From Candidozyma auris (lineage: Eukaryota; Ascomycota; Pichiomycetes; Serinales; Metschnikowiaceae), in contig NC_072812.1 of the NCBI RefSeq assembly GCF_003013715.1, positions 434,001 to 498,000 on the forward strand: a stretch of DNA of 64,000 nucleotides, in the 5' to 3' direction. Both the position numbers and the translations under genes were made by a program. Below the pieces are notes generated by a model. That model searched no databases. It was not told where the DNA came from and was given only the letters and a program-made list of their open reading frames with translations. Positions 1 to 10,616 of this stretch are shown here, one piece after another (within the stretch, counting starts at the first letter, position 1; each line of letters begins with the position of its first letter).

Positions 1-1
1 G

Positions 2-2159
2 GAACAGTCTGATAATTTTGCAAGGCCAGGCTCGTATTCGAAGTGTGATAGCTCTAGTAGGGTTGTCTCCTCTCACTTGTCTAGCGAATTGAACACAGAA
101 ATCACCAGCGTGTCTCAGAGTGATACGAGTTACCGAAACAACTCAAGATCCGATCTGGTTGGTCTGAGTGACGGCAGCTTCATTGTGGCCGATGAGTCCA
201 GCAGCTCTTGGAGAGAAACAATTTTGGATAACTTTTCACACTTGCGTAATTTGACAGGCACGGATAATGAAATGTCCAATGCGGTGAAGTTATCCTTTCA
301 CTTCACGAAAGACGTGGGTGAGCGTGGTGTAAAGCCTGAGATAATTGACCCTTCCCTTTACGAATATAAGCAAGGAGACTATTTAAATGGGTTTATCTAT
401 ATCAAGAACGAAGGCACCAAACCGATTCCTTTTGATATGTTCTATGTGCATTTTGACGGAAACTTCATTGTATCGGACAAAAATAACGTCAAGTCGAGGC
501 AGCCAATCAAGATACGCAAGTTCTTGGAAATGTATGATTTCGCTGCATCTTGGAATCCTGTCTCGGTAAATCGTTTGCTTTCAGAAAAAGATAATACTTA
601 CTGTTGCCCATATTTGTTCGACCCTTTGGACAAGTCCCAGTTGTCCATTGGTCCTGAAAGGATGGTGTATCCTGGCATTCTTTACAAACGATTTTTCACT
701 TTTAAAATCCCTACTAGATTGCTAGACACAGAATGCAACGATCACAATCTTCCTGGCCATACAGAATTGCCTCCGACGTTAGGAACTTGCCCGACTGAAA
801 GGGAACAATGGAAAAAGTCGGACAAAATGATCAACGACTTTTCTTTTGTAGATACCTCGATTAGCCATGGCTTATGGGCCAGATTCATCGGTAAAGCTTC
901 GAAATATGATGCTACCATGACTGATGCCAAGGGATGCAAGTTGATAAACGCTAAGGGTGATGAGTTCGTCATCTTAAAGGAAGCAGGATCTTTCATCCGT
1001 ATCCTTCAGGAGACTAATATTCCTAGCGATGCGGAGAAGATGGCCAATAATAGAGTCACCAGGGTCACGTACGACAATTTTGTGGAGCAAATTAAGGAGC
1101 GCATTGCCGTTGGAAAAGAGCTTTGTAAAGCGATCAAGACTTTGGATTGCAGAGATGACGCTCTTCTTTGTCACCGTATCGCCGCAGAAGAAGCTGTACA
1201 ACGGGAAGCCCGTAATGATCATGTCAAGTCACAACAACTATTCACAAGAGATTCACACGCCCGTGATGTGAAAGCTACTTATCACGTTCCGAAGTCATAT
1301 GATATTGCTATTCCTTACCGAAAGAAATCACTCTTTAGCAGGTCTAAAGAGCTAGGCTCAATAATGCTCTCGACCCCAAAAATCGATTACCTCTTGAGCT
1401 ATATTTCACCGAAGCGGTTTAGAACTAGAGGACCTATAGACCCATCTTCCTGGAAAGTCGAGATTCCTTTCGAAATTACATATTCGCCATGTCGCAATCG
1501 AGATGATGTCGAAGTAAAGCCACCTGAGATTCTCTCAGTATATGGTGAATTGGTGGTGTTCACATTAAAATCAAACAATCGCCCAATTCCAATAGAATTG
1601 AATCATGAGTTCTTGTTCAAGAATACGTCTAAGATGGATGATTGTGGTCAATCAATTGATGATTTTACACATATTGTAAAGCATCCTATGCAACAATATG
1701 CGGGAGAGTTGTATAATTTGTTCAAGGTCTTGGGCACCACAAACTTTCAGGTCCAGAAAGGCATGGTCGAGGATCTTGCCGCATTGTCTAAAGTCGAGGA
1801 GAAATATAACAGACTTGTCCTTGAAGACATGTGTGTAAAAGACGAGTCTACAGCCGCAAATCCAAAGCCTTGTGTCAATGGGGTAAAGATTCCATGGAGC
1901 CGTCTGGACGGTGATCTGTATAAGAAAAAAATTTTCACTTTGCGTCGATGTCACCAAGGCCAAAAAGATGCTGGTGGATGCCCCGCCCAAGGGAAAGGAT
2001 TATAAGTCTTATGATGAATTCACATTGGTCCCAAGTTTCCAAACCTGCTTGATGTCCAGGTTATACTACTTTCGTTTCGTCCTTCGCTTTTCTGGGAATC
2101 AATGTATCGAATGCAAACTACCAGTTAATATCGCTAAAGCAGCAACAAGATCGGATTGA
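2..2159 (+). CDS. BUL1: Bul1/Bul2-type arrestin-like Rsp5 adaptor, 5'-partial and frameshifted
   Basis: Bul1/Bul2 proteins are alpha-arrestin-like adaptors that bring plasma-membrane permeases to the Rsp5 ubiquitin ligase. The reading frame is already open at base 2 with no ATG, so the N-terminus, where the PY motif normally lies, is outside the window. The arrestin-like N-domain is visible around bases 290-480 and again at 850-1010; the Bul1_C-type region starts near 1380. The frame used to base 1930 stops at 2005 after an unconserved tail. The +1 frame from about 1932 (starting F-S-L-C-V-D-V) continues with convincing protein to a TGA at 2157-2159. The switch falls on a run of seven A at 1925-1931, so one extra A (sequencing error or real mutation) explains it. 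It converges on RNA1, with 47 bp between the stops. In S. cerevisiae BUL1 neighbours RCE1, which is here 44 kb away. Confidence 0.85.
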
Positions 2160-2206
2160 GATGATCTCTGAATATATTTATTAGGTCACGAGTATGTATA
2201 TATTTA

Positions 2207-3445
2207 TCAGCTTTTGATATGTGTAGATGCTAACTCGTCGGCGAGGCTGTCGACATTTTTATCTGAGTCCTCGACGCTGATGCCTGCCAACTCCTTTTCA
2301 AGCTGGTCCAAGTCGGAATCACATTCTTCATCAACAGCAGGGTCTTGTTCGTCATCATCATCTTCTTCCTCTTCGCTGTCAATTTCCTCTAAATCGTCTA
2401 ATTCATCGAGTTCACCACTACCTCTCTCCTCAAACATTGCTGTGATGGCATCGATATGCTCAGAGTCTTCTTCGAAACGATTACCGTTTAATTCAAGGAG
2501 CTTCAAGCTCGGCAACTTCTCCTGAACGGCCTTCACAAGTTTCTCTAAAGCCTCACCCTCCAACTCGTTGTATTGCAACTTCAATTTCTCGAATGCTGGC
2601 CTCTCATTTCCTTCTAAAAGATGATTAGCCAACAAAAGAGAGCCCTTTGGCTTCAATAAACAGTCATTCAAGTTCAACTCAGTCAACTCCGGCCAAGCTG
2701 TGAGTGAACTTGCCAAACCAATGGCAGCAGACGTGGTGATCGTGTTGTCTTGCAAATCAAGCACCTTTAGTTTAGAGTTGTGGGACAAACCTTGTAAGAC
2801 CAATTTGGAAATACCTGCTGGTCTGATACCGTTTTGATACAATCTAACAGTTTCAAGGTCTTTGTGAGCCCTCAATCCAATAGCCAAATAGTTCACAGAG
2901 CCATTCTCCAAACGATTTCTACCACAAATAAAAGTCTTCAACGAATTCTTGCCCAACTTCTTCTTTTGCTGAGCTAATTTGAACAACGATTTACCAATTC
3001 TTGCGCCAGCGAAAGGGCCCATACCGTTGTTGGACAAGATCAAATGTTCGATGGACACAGCTTTGGCCAACCAAGACTCGATTGGGTCAATAGTTTGCAA
3101 GCCGAAGGCATTATCACTCAAGTTGATGGTGGTCAAGTTTGGGCATTGCAATAATGCGGGCAACAAGTGGTTCAACGACTGAGGAATCTCAGTGTTCAAT
3201 CTACCTGTGTACAAGTCAGAGAAGTTGATCTCTTCAAGTGTCTCACTGTGTTTCAAAAGGGCATTGGCCAAAGCTTCAGAAGCTTCAACGCCAATGGTGT
3301 TTCCGCTGAAGTCGATTTTGACGACATCCTTTTGAGCGGTCAAATCGTCCAAGTAGCTGTTGATATCTTTGGCAGTATCGAACTTAAGCTGTTTGCCGGC
3401 TAAGGAAAATGTATTTTCAGGTGTAATGGGTGTATTCTTAGTCAT
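2207..3445 (-). CDS. RNA1: Ran GTPase-activating protein RanGAP
   Basis: Rna1 stimulates GTP hydrolysis by Ran/Gsp1 in the cytoplasm and so sets the direction of nucleocytoplasmic transport. The 412-residue product has the family layout: a horseshoe of leucine-rich repeats from about residue 30 to 340 (repeated L.xL.LxxN units) followed by a strongly acidic tail (about 345-395, with runs of Glu and Asp). Length and domain order match yeast Rna1 (about 407 aa). The ATG at 3445 is the first in frame. The gene converges on BUL1, and its promoter lies in the 738-bp gap to TOM6. Confidence 0.95.
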   Translation of the reverse strand: MTKNTPITPENTFSLAGKQLKFDTAKDINSYLDDLTAQKDVVKIDFSGNTIGVEASEALANALLKHSETLEEINFSDLYTGRLNTEIPQSLNHLLPALLQCPNLTTINLSDNAFGLQTIDPIESWLAKAVSIEHLILSNNGMGPFAGARIGKSLFKLAQQKKKLGKNSLKTFICGRNRLENGSVNYLAIGLRAHKDLETVRLYQNGIRPAGISKLVLQGLSHNSKLKVLDLQDNTITTSAAIGLASSLTAWPELTELNLNDCLLKPKGSLLLANHLLEGNERPAFEKLKLQYNELEGEALEKLVKAVQEKLPSLKLLELNGNRFEEDSEHIDAITAMFEERGSGELDELDDLEEIDSEEEEDDDDEQDPAVDEECDSDLDQLEKELAGISVEDSDKNVDSLADELASTHIKS

Positions 3446-4183
3446 TGCCTGATTCTTTGGTAGCTATTACAAGACGAGATGTGAACCGACTGCATGTGGC
3501 GGTGATGTAGGAGCCACCAGGAAAACGCTATTGCAGTGGAACACAGAAGGACCCACAAATCAATGAATATTTTTGATATCCATTTCGCTCATCTGCTTCT
3601 TACTCTACAAACAAGAATATTGCCAAAAACCCTCTGAAGGCAGCAGCGCTGGCTAGACTGATGCCGTTCAGGTACGTTTGACTGCGCATTTGCAACTCTC
3701 GTCTGTGCACATAATCGAACATAATCTTTGATACTCCAATCAACTAAAAAATCCAGTTCTATCTAAATAAACTAGTAGCGCTCCTAGTACGATCCGTTCT
3801 TGAATTACAGGAGTTCAACCGAATAAAAGGTGACGTTTTTTTGACTTTCAAGACTCCTTCTAGTACCATTTCTCAGTTTTCCTCTGCTAGTTGTGGGCTA
3901 CTGCGGAAATCTACAAGAAAAAACCACACCTACTTCATCTTAAGTCTACAGCCAAAAAAAAAAAAAAAAAAAAAAAAGATTTAGTCATCCAACGTCATTG
4001 ATGAATGAGTACCACCGCTCCCCGCTTTTCTAGCCTTATCATGTAAAAGTATGGCGTGATTTAGACCCAACTGCTAGTGATTTGAGGGTGTTTTCGGCAC
4101 GTGACCACCTTCCACCAAAATTCGGTGAGCAATGAACGAGAAGTGAAGATTTTTATCCTACCGACGAAATAATCAAATAAGCT
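3446..4183. other. Intergenic region between RNA1 and TOM6 (divergent promoters)
   Basis: This 738-bp stretch separates two divergently transcribed genes and should hold both promoters. It carries a run of 24 A at 3954-3977, a likely nucleosome-excluding tract. A 29-codon minus-strand ORF (3600-3689) with a hydrophobic C-terminal half is visible but unsupported. I see no RNA gene or mobile element. Confidence 0.6.
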
Positions 4184-4330
4184 ATGCCTGCCAAAGTTCC
4201 TCCTCAGTCGACTTACCAGCAGCTCAAAGAGTCTCCATTTTTTAAGGTTGGGCTCCATGCCGCCGCTTTTGCCGCCGGTGTCTGGTTCATCCAGTCTCCA
4301 TTGATGGACGTCTTGGTTCCTCAAATTTAA
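4184..4330 (+). CDS. TOM6: Mitochondrial outer-membrane translocase subunit Tom6
   Basis: Tom6 is a small tail-anchored subunit that stabilises the TOM preprotein import complex. The ORF is only 48 codons. Its residues 14-48 match the Tom6 signature: Leu-Lys-Glu-Ser-Pro, then a short hydrophobic segment (about 22-36), then Phe-Ile-Gln-Ser-Pro-Leu-Met-Asp and a Pro-Gln-hydrophobic C-terminus. Yeast Tom6 is 61 aa; the difference is a shorter cytosolic N-terminus. In S. cerevisiae TOM6 (YOR045W) is adjacent to DBP5 (YOR046C), which here lies 13 kb downstream, suggesting residual synteny. Confidence 0.94.
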   Translation: MPAKVPPQSTYQQLKESPFFKVGLHAAAFAAGVWFIQSPLMDVLVPQI

Positions 4331-5136
4331 TCATCCAGCAGGATCACTCACTAAACCAATGAAAAGTTGTACATAGCGCAATGAAAGTTTAACGATGACA
4401 AGCAAAATGGACCAAATCGTATCATGTAGAAACCGGGGTTCTTGCGGTCCAGCCGGGGATCCGATCACTGACAGAAAGTGGCATGATCAGAAACAATTTC
4501 TCATGCTTAGTAGACAACTCCCTTTTCTTTGGCAAGAAGCAAGCCCAAATCGTGCTGGACGGCCACGGATATAAGCAAAGTCCGAAGACTCAAAGAAATC
4601 TCTACAATGGAGAGGATCAAACTTGGAGAAGGTAGTATCCAATTGTAAATGGAACCGGGCACCAAAGACAATAGCGTCCGAGATTTTGACAGAGGGGAAT
4701 GCAAGGGCCGACAAGTGAGCAAGAACATGAAAAAGAAACCCTTATAATTGACGACGAAAAAAGCTACACAAATTCAAAAGACCGGCGACATAGGCGTCAA
4801 TAGTCCGCTTAGTATTGGCTGGTCGACATTAACTCCATCGGCAGAAGCGGTACCGAAGCAGACACAAAAACTTGTGTAGCGTCACCTCTGGGGGCCACGA
4901 AACGCGGACAAAGAGAAAAAGAGGCCGTTTTTTTACCAGTGTGTTCTCGCGGATTTCCTTGAGCAACTTTTTTCCTCGGTCCGTCCAGCCCTCGGATCAG
5001 CGCCCTCGATACCCCTTCTCCACAAACCTGCACCCCGGTTACTGGAAATTCACTTGTATATAAAGATCAATTTCCTCCACACGAATAACTACTACCATTT
5101 ACCTTTTTTTAAAATAAAAAAAAAAATAACTTCATC
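4331..5136. other. Intergenic region, upstream of the first acyl-CoA oxidase
   Basis: These 806 bp hold the TOM6 3' end and the promoter of the first oxidase gene. The last 170 bp carry two CCTCGG elements (separate entry), a TATA-like TATATAAA at 5056-5063, and A/T tracts just before the ATG. Short ORFs on both strands here show no recognisable protein. Confidence 0.6.
4974..4995 (+). promoter_or_regulatory. Pair of CCTCGG elements (putative Ctf1/FarA-type fatty-acid response sites)
   Basis: CCTCGG occurs at 4974-4979 and 4990-4995, about 150 bp before the oxidase ATG. CCTCGG is the core bound by the fungal Zn2Cys6 activators FarA/FarB and Ctf1, which induce beta-oxidation genes on fatty acids. 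The same hexamer, in inverse orientation, also occurs twice upstream of the second oxidase. Binding here is inferred. Confidence 0.55.
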
Positions 5137-7263
5137 ATGGCCGACACAGACAACCAGGTGAGTGGATTTGTTGACTCCACGCCAGCTCCAAACCCCAGAG
5201 CTTTGCTTTTGGCCGAAAGAGCCAAGGGCCAGTTCGACCCTAACAAAATGCACATTTTCTTGGAGGAGACCGCTGAAAAGTCGAGACTGTTCAAGAGACT
5301 CGTGCAGCAGCTCGACAGAGACCCAATCTTGGCCACTGGCAACAAGTACTACGACTTGACCAAGGACCAGCAGAGAGAGAACACTGCGGTAAGAATTGCT
5401 CGCTTGGCTCAGTACATCGAGAATGACTCCCAGGAGACTTGGAATCAGAGAGTGTCGCTCTTGAGTGTGCTTGACCCTCAGACCGGTACCCGTATTGGTG
5501 TTAACTTGGGCTTGTTCTTGGGCTGTATCCGCGGTAATGGTACTTTTGAGCAGTTGGACTACTGGGCCAAGAAGAAGGAGACAGGCCAGTTGAAGGGCCT
5601 CTACGGATGTTTCGGTATGACCGAATTGGCTCACGGATCTAACGTTGCTGGTTTGGAAACCACTGCTACTTTTGACAAGGAAACCGATGAGTTCATCATT
5701 AACACCCCTCATATCGGTGCCACCAAGTGGTGGATTGGTGGTGCTGCTCACTCGGCTACCCACTGTGCTGTCTACGCCAGATTGATCGTTGACGGCAAGG
5801 ACTATGGTGTCAAGACATTCGTCGTTCCTTTGAGAGATGCTGACCATAACTTGATGCCCGGCGTCACTGTGGGTGACATTGGTTCCAAGATGGGCAGAGA
5901 TGGTATTGACAATGGCTGGATCCAATTCTCTTCTGTCAGAATCCCAAGATTCTTCATGTTACAGAAGTTCTGTCAGGTTTCCAGAGAAGGTAAGGTGAAC
6001 TTGCCACCTTTGGAGCAATTAGCCTACTCTGCTTTGCTTGGCGGTAGAGTTTCTATGGTGATGGACTCCTTCAGATGGACTGCTCGTTTCGCCACCATTG
6101 CTCTTAGGTTCGCCATTGGTAGAAGACAATTCAAGTCTGCCTCGCAGGCCGATGGCACCGAAACTCAGTTGCTTAACTACCCATTGCACCAGAGAAGATT
6201 GATCCCATTCTTGGCTCAGGCTTACGTTTTCAGTGCTGGTGCTTGGAAGTTGGAGCACACCATCAAGAGCACCTTGGACACTTTGGATGCTGCCGTGGCC
6301 GCGGGCGACATGGGTAAGATCATGAAGTCTGTGAACGACATGAAGTCCTTGTTCATCGACTCCGCTGCTTTGAAGTCCACCTCTACTTGGTTGTGTGCTG
6401 ACGCCATCGACCAATGTAGACAGGCATGTGGTGGTCTTGGCTATTCTTCTTACAACGGTTTTGGTAAGGGTTACGCTGACTGGGTCGTCCAATGTACTTG
6501 GGAAGGTGACAACTCCATTTTGGCCATGTCGGTCGGTAAGCCATTGATCAGAGCCGCTGTTGAGGTGTTGAAGACTGGTAAGAAGCAAAAGGGCTCTGTT
6601 GCCTTCTTGAACGAAGCAAAGGAGTGGGCCAACGACAAGCTTGTCTTCCAGACCGCTGACGAGTTGCTTGAGCCAAAGAACACTTTGAAGGCTATTCAGG
6701 TTTTGATGACCAGAGTTGCCCTCAACGGCGCCGAGGTCTTGAAGGAGAACAACGGCAACTTCGACGCTGTCGGTGCCCCATCTTTGGTTCTCTCCAAGTT
6801 GAATGCTCACTTCTACCACTTGAACGAATTCTACAGAAGAATCGAAACCAACGAGCACAAGGAGTTAAACTCTCACTTGATCTTATTGGGCAAGTTGCAC
6901 GCTGCCAGCTTTGTGTTTGAGAAGTTTGGTGGTGATCTTTTGAGCAACAACATTGTGCCACCAGCTGTGCTCAACGAAGTCGTCAACAAGAAGCTCCCTG
7001 AGTTGTGTAAGCAGATCAGACCCAACGTGGTTGCCTACACCGACTCGTTCATGTACTCTGACACCTTCATCAATGCGCCAATTGCTCGTTACGACGGTAA
7101 CATCTACGAGAACTACTTCGACACTGTGAAGAAGAGCAACCCACCAGAGAACACCAAGGCTCCTTACAGCGCCGCTTTTGAGACTGCCTTGAACAGAGCT
7201 GCTCTTGAAGAGAGAGAGAGAGGTGACAAGAGTGCTGCTGCCGCTGCCCTTTTATCCAAATAA
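5137..7263 (+). CDS. POX: Peroxisomal acyl-CoA oxidase, copy 1
   Basis: This FAD enzyme catalyses the first step of peroxisomal beta-oxidation, turning acyl-CoA into trans-2-enoyl-CoA and passing electrons to O2 to give H2O2. The 708-residue product has the usual length. It has the N-terminal oxidase domain; the FAD/substrate core with Phe-Gly-Met-Thr-Glu-Leu and Lys-Trp-Trp-Ile-Gly-Gly; and, near the C-terminal domain, Trp-Glu-Gly-Asp-Asn, whose Glu (codon 456) is the expected catalytic base. The C-terminus (Leu-Leu-Ser-Lys) is not a PTS1; yeast Pox proteins are known to use a non-PTS1 Pex5 route. The start follows an A-rich leader. It lies in tandem with a second oxidase 703 bp downstream, evidently by duplication. 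Which numbered Candida POX gene it corresponds to cannot be settled here. Confidence 0.95.
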   Translation: MADTDNQVSGFVDSTPAPNPRALLLAERAKGQFDPNKMHIFLEETAEKSRLFKRLVQQLDRDPILATGNKYYDLTKDQQRENTAVRIARLAQYIENDSQETWNQRVSLLSVLDPQTGTRIGVNLGLFLGCIRGNGTFEQLDYWAKKKETGQLKGLYGCFGMTELAHGSNVAGLETTATFDKETDEFIINTPHIGATKWWIGGAAHSATHCAVYARLIVDGKDYGVKTFVVPLRDADHNLMPGVTVGDIGSKMGRDGIDNGWIQFSSVRIPRFFMLQKFCQVSREGKVNLPPLEQLAYSALLGGRVSMVMDSFRWTARFATIALRFAIGRRQFKSASQADGTETQLLNYPLHQRRLIPFLAQAYVFSAGAWKLEHTIKSTLDTLDAAVAAGDMGKIMKSVNDMKSLFIDSAALKSTSTWLCADAIDQCRQACGGLGYSSYNGFGKGYADWVVQCTWEGDNSILAMSVGKPLIRAAVEVLKTGKKQKGSVAFLNEAKEWANDKLVFQTADELLEPKNTLKAIQVLMTRVALNGAEVLKENNGNFDAVGAPSLVLSKLNAHFYHLNEFYRRIETNEHKELNSHLILLGKLHAASFVFEKFGGDLLSNNIVPPAVLNEVVNKKLPELCKQIRPNVVAYTDSFMYSDTFINAPIARYDGNIYENYFDTVKKSNPPENTKAPYSAAFETALNRAALEERERGDKSAAAAALLSK

Positions 7264-7966
7264 GTCATCTAGAATTTATTTCATGTTTATGTCAATTACT
7301 TGTAGGATACAGACACCGAGGGTTGAAGGAAAGATAGTGAATAGCGCCAAACGGTGAGGGCCGCATTTTGCAGCCGAGAACAAGGTAACGAGAATCCGAG
7401 GTTACGCACCACAACCAAAAAGTAGTAATGGGAATAGAGGGAGCCACCTTCATGCAAATGGCCGATGATTAGTCCGGCATTCCCTCCCCGTAGCCTCGTC
7501 ACAAACCAAAAAACCGTTGTACCATAGTCTTCTTACAATGGCAGGCATAATAGAGCCTCCTGAGCAGAGGGCGCTGCCCAAAAGAGTACTACGCTCCAGG
7601 ACCACCCCAGTCTCTGAGCTAAAACGTGGGGTATGCAAGACCATCCAAAAAATCATTAGTAGAAACTTTAACAGAAATAAAATACAACATGAAGTGGGTT
7701 GTCACTTGCAAATCGCCTGATTCGCCTCCTTCCACATTGGTTTGCGCCCGGTCCATCTCGAATTTTTTTTTTTTTTTCTGTCTGCCCTCTTTGTGTTCCG
7801 TGGAAAAGCCCACCCTAGTCTTGTGAAAGAAAGTACCCCACAAAGTGCACCTATTTTTCGCGCGTGGCCTGGAGGGAGCCAGTGGCCCTGCAGTGCCGCC
7901 CTTATATAAGCTCATGGGTCCTGGACCGGTCAGTGATCATTACGCTTCAATTTTCATTTCTTCAAC
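7264..7966. other. Intergenic region between the two acyl-CoA oxidases
   Basis: This 703-bp spacer holds the terminator of copy 1 and the promoter of copy 2. It has two CCGAGG elements (separate entry), a T-run near 7762 and a TATATAA at 7903-7909, about 60 bp before the ATG. I see no gene. Confidence 0.6.
7316..7401 (-). promoter_or_regulatory. Pair of CCGAGG (inverse CCTCGG) elements upstream of oxidase copy 2
   Basis: CCGAGG occurs at 7316-7321 and 7396-7401. These are the reverse complement of the FarA/Ctf1 core found before copy 1, so both oxidases carry two copies. The sites lie about 570-650 bp before the ATG, further away than in copy 1. Confidence 0.45.
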
Positions 7967-10081
7967 ATGGTCCTCCAGAGTAAGTCGCTTGTAAGCACCT
8001 CGCCAGGCCCCGATCCGGCCACACTGATTGCCGAGGAAAGGGCTAATGCCACTTTCGACCCAGTTGACATGCACGCTGTCATTGAAGGTTCTCCTGAGAA
8101 GGCCCAGAAGATTTTGGAGCTCTACCAGTCTTTGGAGAGAGACCCAATCTTGGCTCCATCTTTCCGGGACTACGAGCTCTCTCGTGATGAGAACAGAGAA
8201 CAGACCACCGCGAGAATCGCCAGAATGACTCAGTACGTGGAAAATGAGCCCTACGAGGACTTCTGGAGGAGATTGAACTTGATGACTGTGTACGACCCCT
8301 CGTTGGGCATTCGTATTTCCGTCAACTTGGGTCTCTTCATCAATTGTATTCGTGGTAATGGTACTGACGCCCAGTACAACTACTGGTGTGTGGAGAAGGA
8401 GGCTCGCCACATGAAGCAGTTGTGGGGATGTTTCGGTATGACCGAGTTGGGACACGGCTCCAACGCTGCCGGTGTTGAGACCACTGCCACTTTTGATGAA
8501 AAGACTGACGAGTTCATCATCAACACCCCCCACATTGGCGCAACCAAGTGGTGGATTGGTGGCGCTGCCCACTCTGCCACTCACTGTGTGGTTTATGCCC
8601 GTTTGATCATCAAGGGCAAGGACTACGGTGTCAAGACCTTTGTGGTGCCATTGAGAGACTCAAGACACCAGTTGATGCCTGGTGTGGCCATTGGTGATAT
8701 CGGCTCTAAGATGGGCCGTGAGGGTGTGGACAATGGTTGGATCCAATTCTCCAAGGTGAGAATCCCCAGATTCTTCATGTTGCAGAAGTTCTGTAAGGTT
8801 GACCGTTCCGGTAAGGTCGAATTGCCTCCATTGGAGCAGTTGTCTTACATTTCTCTCTTGCAAGGTCGTGTTGGTATGGCTTCTGACAGTTACCGTATCT
8901 GTGCTCGTTTTGTCACCATTGCTACCAGATACGCCGTGGGCAGACGCCAGTTCAAGAGTGACCAGCGTGAGGACGAAAAGGAGGAGACTCAGTTGATCAA
9001 CTACCCATTGCACCAGCGTCGTCTCATGCCATACTTGGCCTTGGCTTACGCCATGGGTCTTGGTACCGACCGTTTGGAAAGACAGCATGCTGAAACCGTT
9101 AAGACTTTGGAAGATGCGGTGGCCAAAAAGAACGAAAAGGCCATCTACGCCGCTTTGGCCAACACCAAGTCTCTCTTTGTCGATTCAGCTGCTCTTAAGT
9201 CTACCCTCACCTGGTTGGCTGAGCAGTGTATCACTGAAACTAGACAGGCCTGTGGTGGTAGCGGATACTCGGCATACTCTGGTTTTGGTAAGTCCTACGC
9301 AGACTGGGTTGTTCAGTGTACCTGGGAAGGTGACAACAACGTGTTGGGTATGTCTGCTGGTCGGACATTGATCAAGAATATCCAGACGGTGCTCGAAAAG
9401 GATGTCAAGATTAAGGGTTCGACTCATTACTTGCTGGACGCCAAGGAGTACCTCAACAGACGTTACTACTTAAAACGTGAGGACCAATTGACTGCTATTG
9501 AGGTGCTTCGTGCTCTTGAAGTATTGATTGTGAGAGTCGCTGCTGCTGCTGCCGAGAAACAGGAGCAGTTGGAGTCTTGGGATGCTGTCTCTTACGAGCG
9601 TGTGTTGTTGTCCAAGTTGCATGCTCATCACTACTTGTTGGAGACTCTTTTCCTTGCCACCAGAAAGGCTCAGAAGCCAGAGATCTCCTACATTTTGTCG
9701 AAGGTGACCAAGTTGTACTTCTTGACCAACGTGTTGGAGGCATTTGCTCGTGACTTCGTCTCTTACGCTGTTGTCAAGCCACAGCTCTCGTTGGCCATCT
9801 CGTCCAAGTTTGTTCCAGCTTCGTGCTTGGAGGTCAGGGGCCAGGCCATCCCCTTGGTTGACTCCTTCCAGCAGCCAGACGGGTTCTTGAACTCTGCCAT
9901 TGGTGTCTACGACGGCAACTTGTACGAGAACTACTTTAAGGTTGTCAAGACGCACAACGACCCTACTAAGACCAAGGCGCCATACTCGCTGGACTTGGAG
10001 GATATGTTGAACCGTGGATCAGTGCTTCAGAGAGCCAGGTTTGAACGAGACACCGAAGCATCCAAGAAATTGTCATCGTAA
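7967..10081 (+). CDS. POX: Peroxisomal acyl-CoA oxidase, copy 2
   Basis: This is a second acyl-CoA oxidase of 704 aa, collinear with copy 1 over its whole length and near-identical in the active-site core (Phe-Gly-Met-Thr-Glu-Leu, Lys-Trp-Trp-Ile-Gly-Gly). The catalytic Glu in Trp-Glu-Gly-Asp-Asn is codon 454. The copies differ more in the N-terminal ~60 residues and in the region after the catalytic Glu. Such divergence in Candida oxidases goes with different acyl-chain-length preference, so sub-functionalisation is plausible but unproven. The C-terminus (Lys-Lys-Leu-Ser-Ser) lacks a canonical PTS1, as in copy 1. The ATG at 7967 is the first in frame and follows a TATA box. Confidence 0.95.
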   Translation: MVLQSKSLVSTSPGPDPATLIAEERANATFDPVDMHAVIEGSPEKAQKILELYQSLERDPILAPSFRDYELSRDENREQTTARIARMTQYVENEPYEDFWRRLNLMTVYDPSLGIRISVNLGLFINCIRGNGTDAQYNYWCVEKEARHMKQLWGCFGMTELGHGSNAAGVETTATFDEKTDEFIINTPHIGATKWWIGGAAHSATHCVVYARLIIKGKDYGVKTFVVPLRDSRHQLMPGVAIGDIGSKMGREGVDNGWIQFSKVRIPRFFMLQKFCKVDRSGKVELPPLEQLSYISLLQGRVGMASDSYRICARFVTIATRYAVGRRQFKSDQREDEKEETQLINYPLHQRRLMPYLALAYAMGLGTDRLERQHAETVKTLEDAVAKKNEKAIYAALANTKSLFVDSAALKSTLTWLAEQCITETRQACGGSGYSAYSGFGKSYADWVVQCTWEGDNNVLGMSAGRTLIKNIQTVLEKDVKIKGSTHYLLDAKEYLNRRYYLKREDQLTAIEVLRALEVLIVRVAAAAAEKQEQLESWDAVSYERVLLSKLHAHHYLLETLFLATRKAQKPEISYILSKVTKLYFLTNVLEAFARDFVSYAVVKPQLSLAISSKFVPASCLEVRGQAIPLVDSFQQPDGFLNSAIGVYDGNLYENYFKVVKTHNDPTKTKAPYSLDLEDMLNRGSVLQRARFERDTEASKKLSS

Positions 10082-10616
10082 ATACATAGGTGAATACGAT
10101 TTAAGGTACAAAACAAAATAAAATAAAAGAAAAAATGTAGAGGGTTTTCAGCGCAACGACTTCGACAATGCAAAATATCGCCAAGTTCGATACACTTAAA
10201 ATGGACGCCAATGTGAGATCGCACAGGCTCGAGCAGCATAAGCGACTCGGTAATAGACAGGCGGCGGCCGCATCGGAGCCACAAATTGAGCACGAGCCCA
10301 TCCGAATAAAAATCATGCTATTTCAAAGATAGCAAGTACCGCCATCACCATTTTGTCACGGAAATACTCGGACCGACCGGTCTCCCCAGGCCACATACCA
10401 AGACAATTTGTCCACTTCTTCTGTAGCAAATGGTCAGTCGCCAGACACCCTCTGTGCACACGCCCGAGGTTCTTTCCGCAGTTTCATGATGGACACCAAG
10501 ACAAGCCAGGGAAAATATGGGCTAGCTGCAGGCCCGGTCGCTCCAACAAATACATTCCACCACCTCGTCTCTCTTCTTTTCCTCCTCCAACTACCCACAA
10601 CCTCCCGCCACCAACA
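10082..10616. other. Intergenic region between oxidase copy 2 and PMP3
   Basis: This 535-bp stretch contains a 54-codon candidate ORF (separate entry) and the pyrimidine-rich PMP3 leader. I see nothing else. Confidence 0.5.
10168..10332 (+). CDS. Candidate small ORF, 54 aa, unrecognised
   Basis: An ATG at 10168 opens 54 codons ending at a TAG (10330-10332), with a second in-frame ATG at codon 12. The product is hydrophilic and rich in Arg, His and Gln, with a run of four Ala near residue 33, no membrane segment and no family I recognise. It starts 86 bp after the oxidase stop on the same strand, so it could equally be chance ORF in the oxidase 3' UTR. An ORF of this size is not significant on its own. 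Confidence 0.25.
   Translation: MQNIAKFDTLKMDANVRSHRLEQHKRLGNRQAAAASEPQIEHEPIRIKIMLFQR

Noticed and set aside
3600..3689. 29-codon minus-strand ORF with hydrophobic C-terminus
   Set aside because: Too short and without a recognisable family; such ORFs occur by chance.
5092..5925. Long minus-strand ORFs opposite both acyl-CoA oxidases
   Set aside because: They are a by-product of biased codon use in highly expressed genes; the oxidase on the plus strand explains the sequence.
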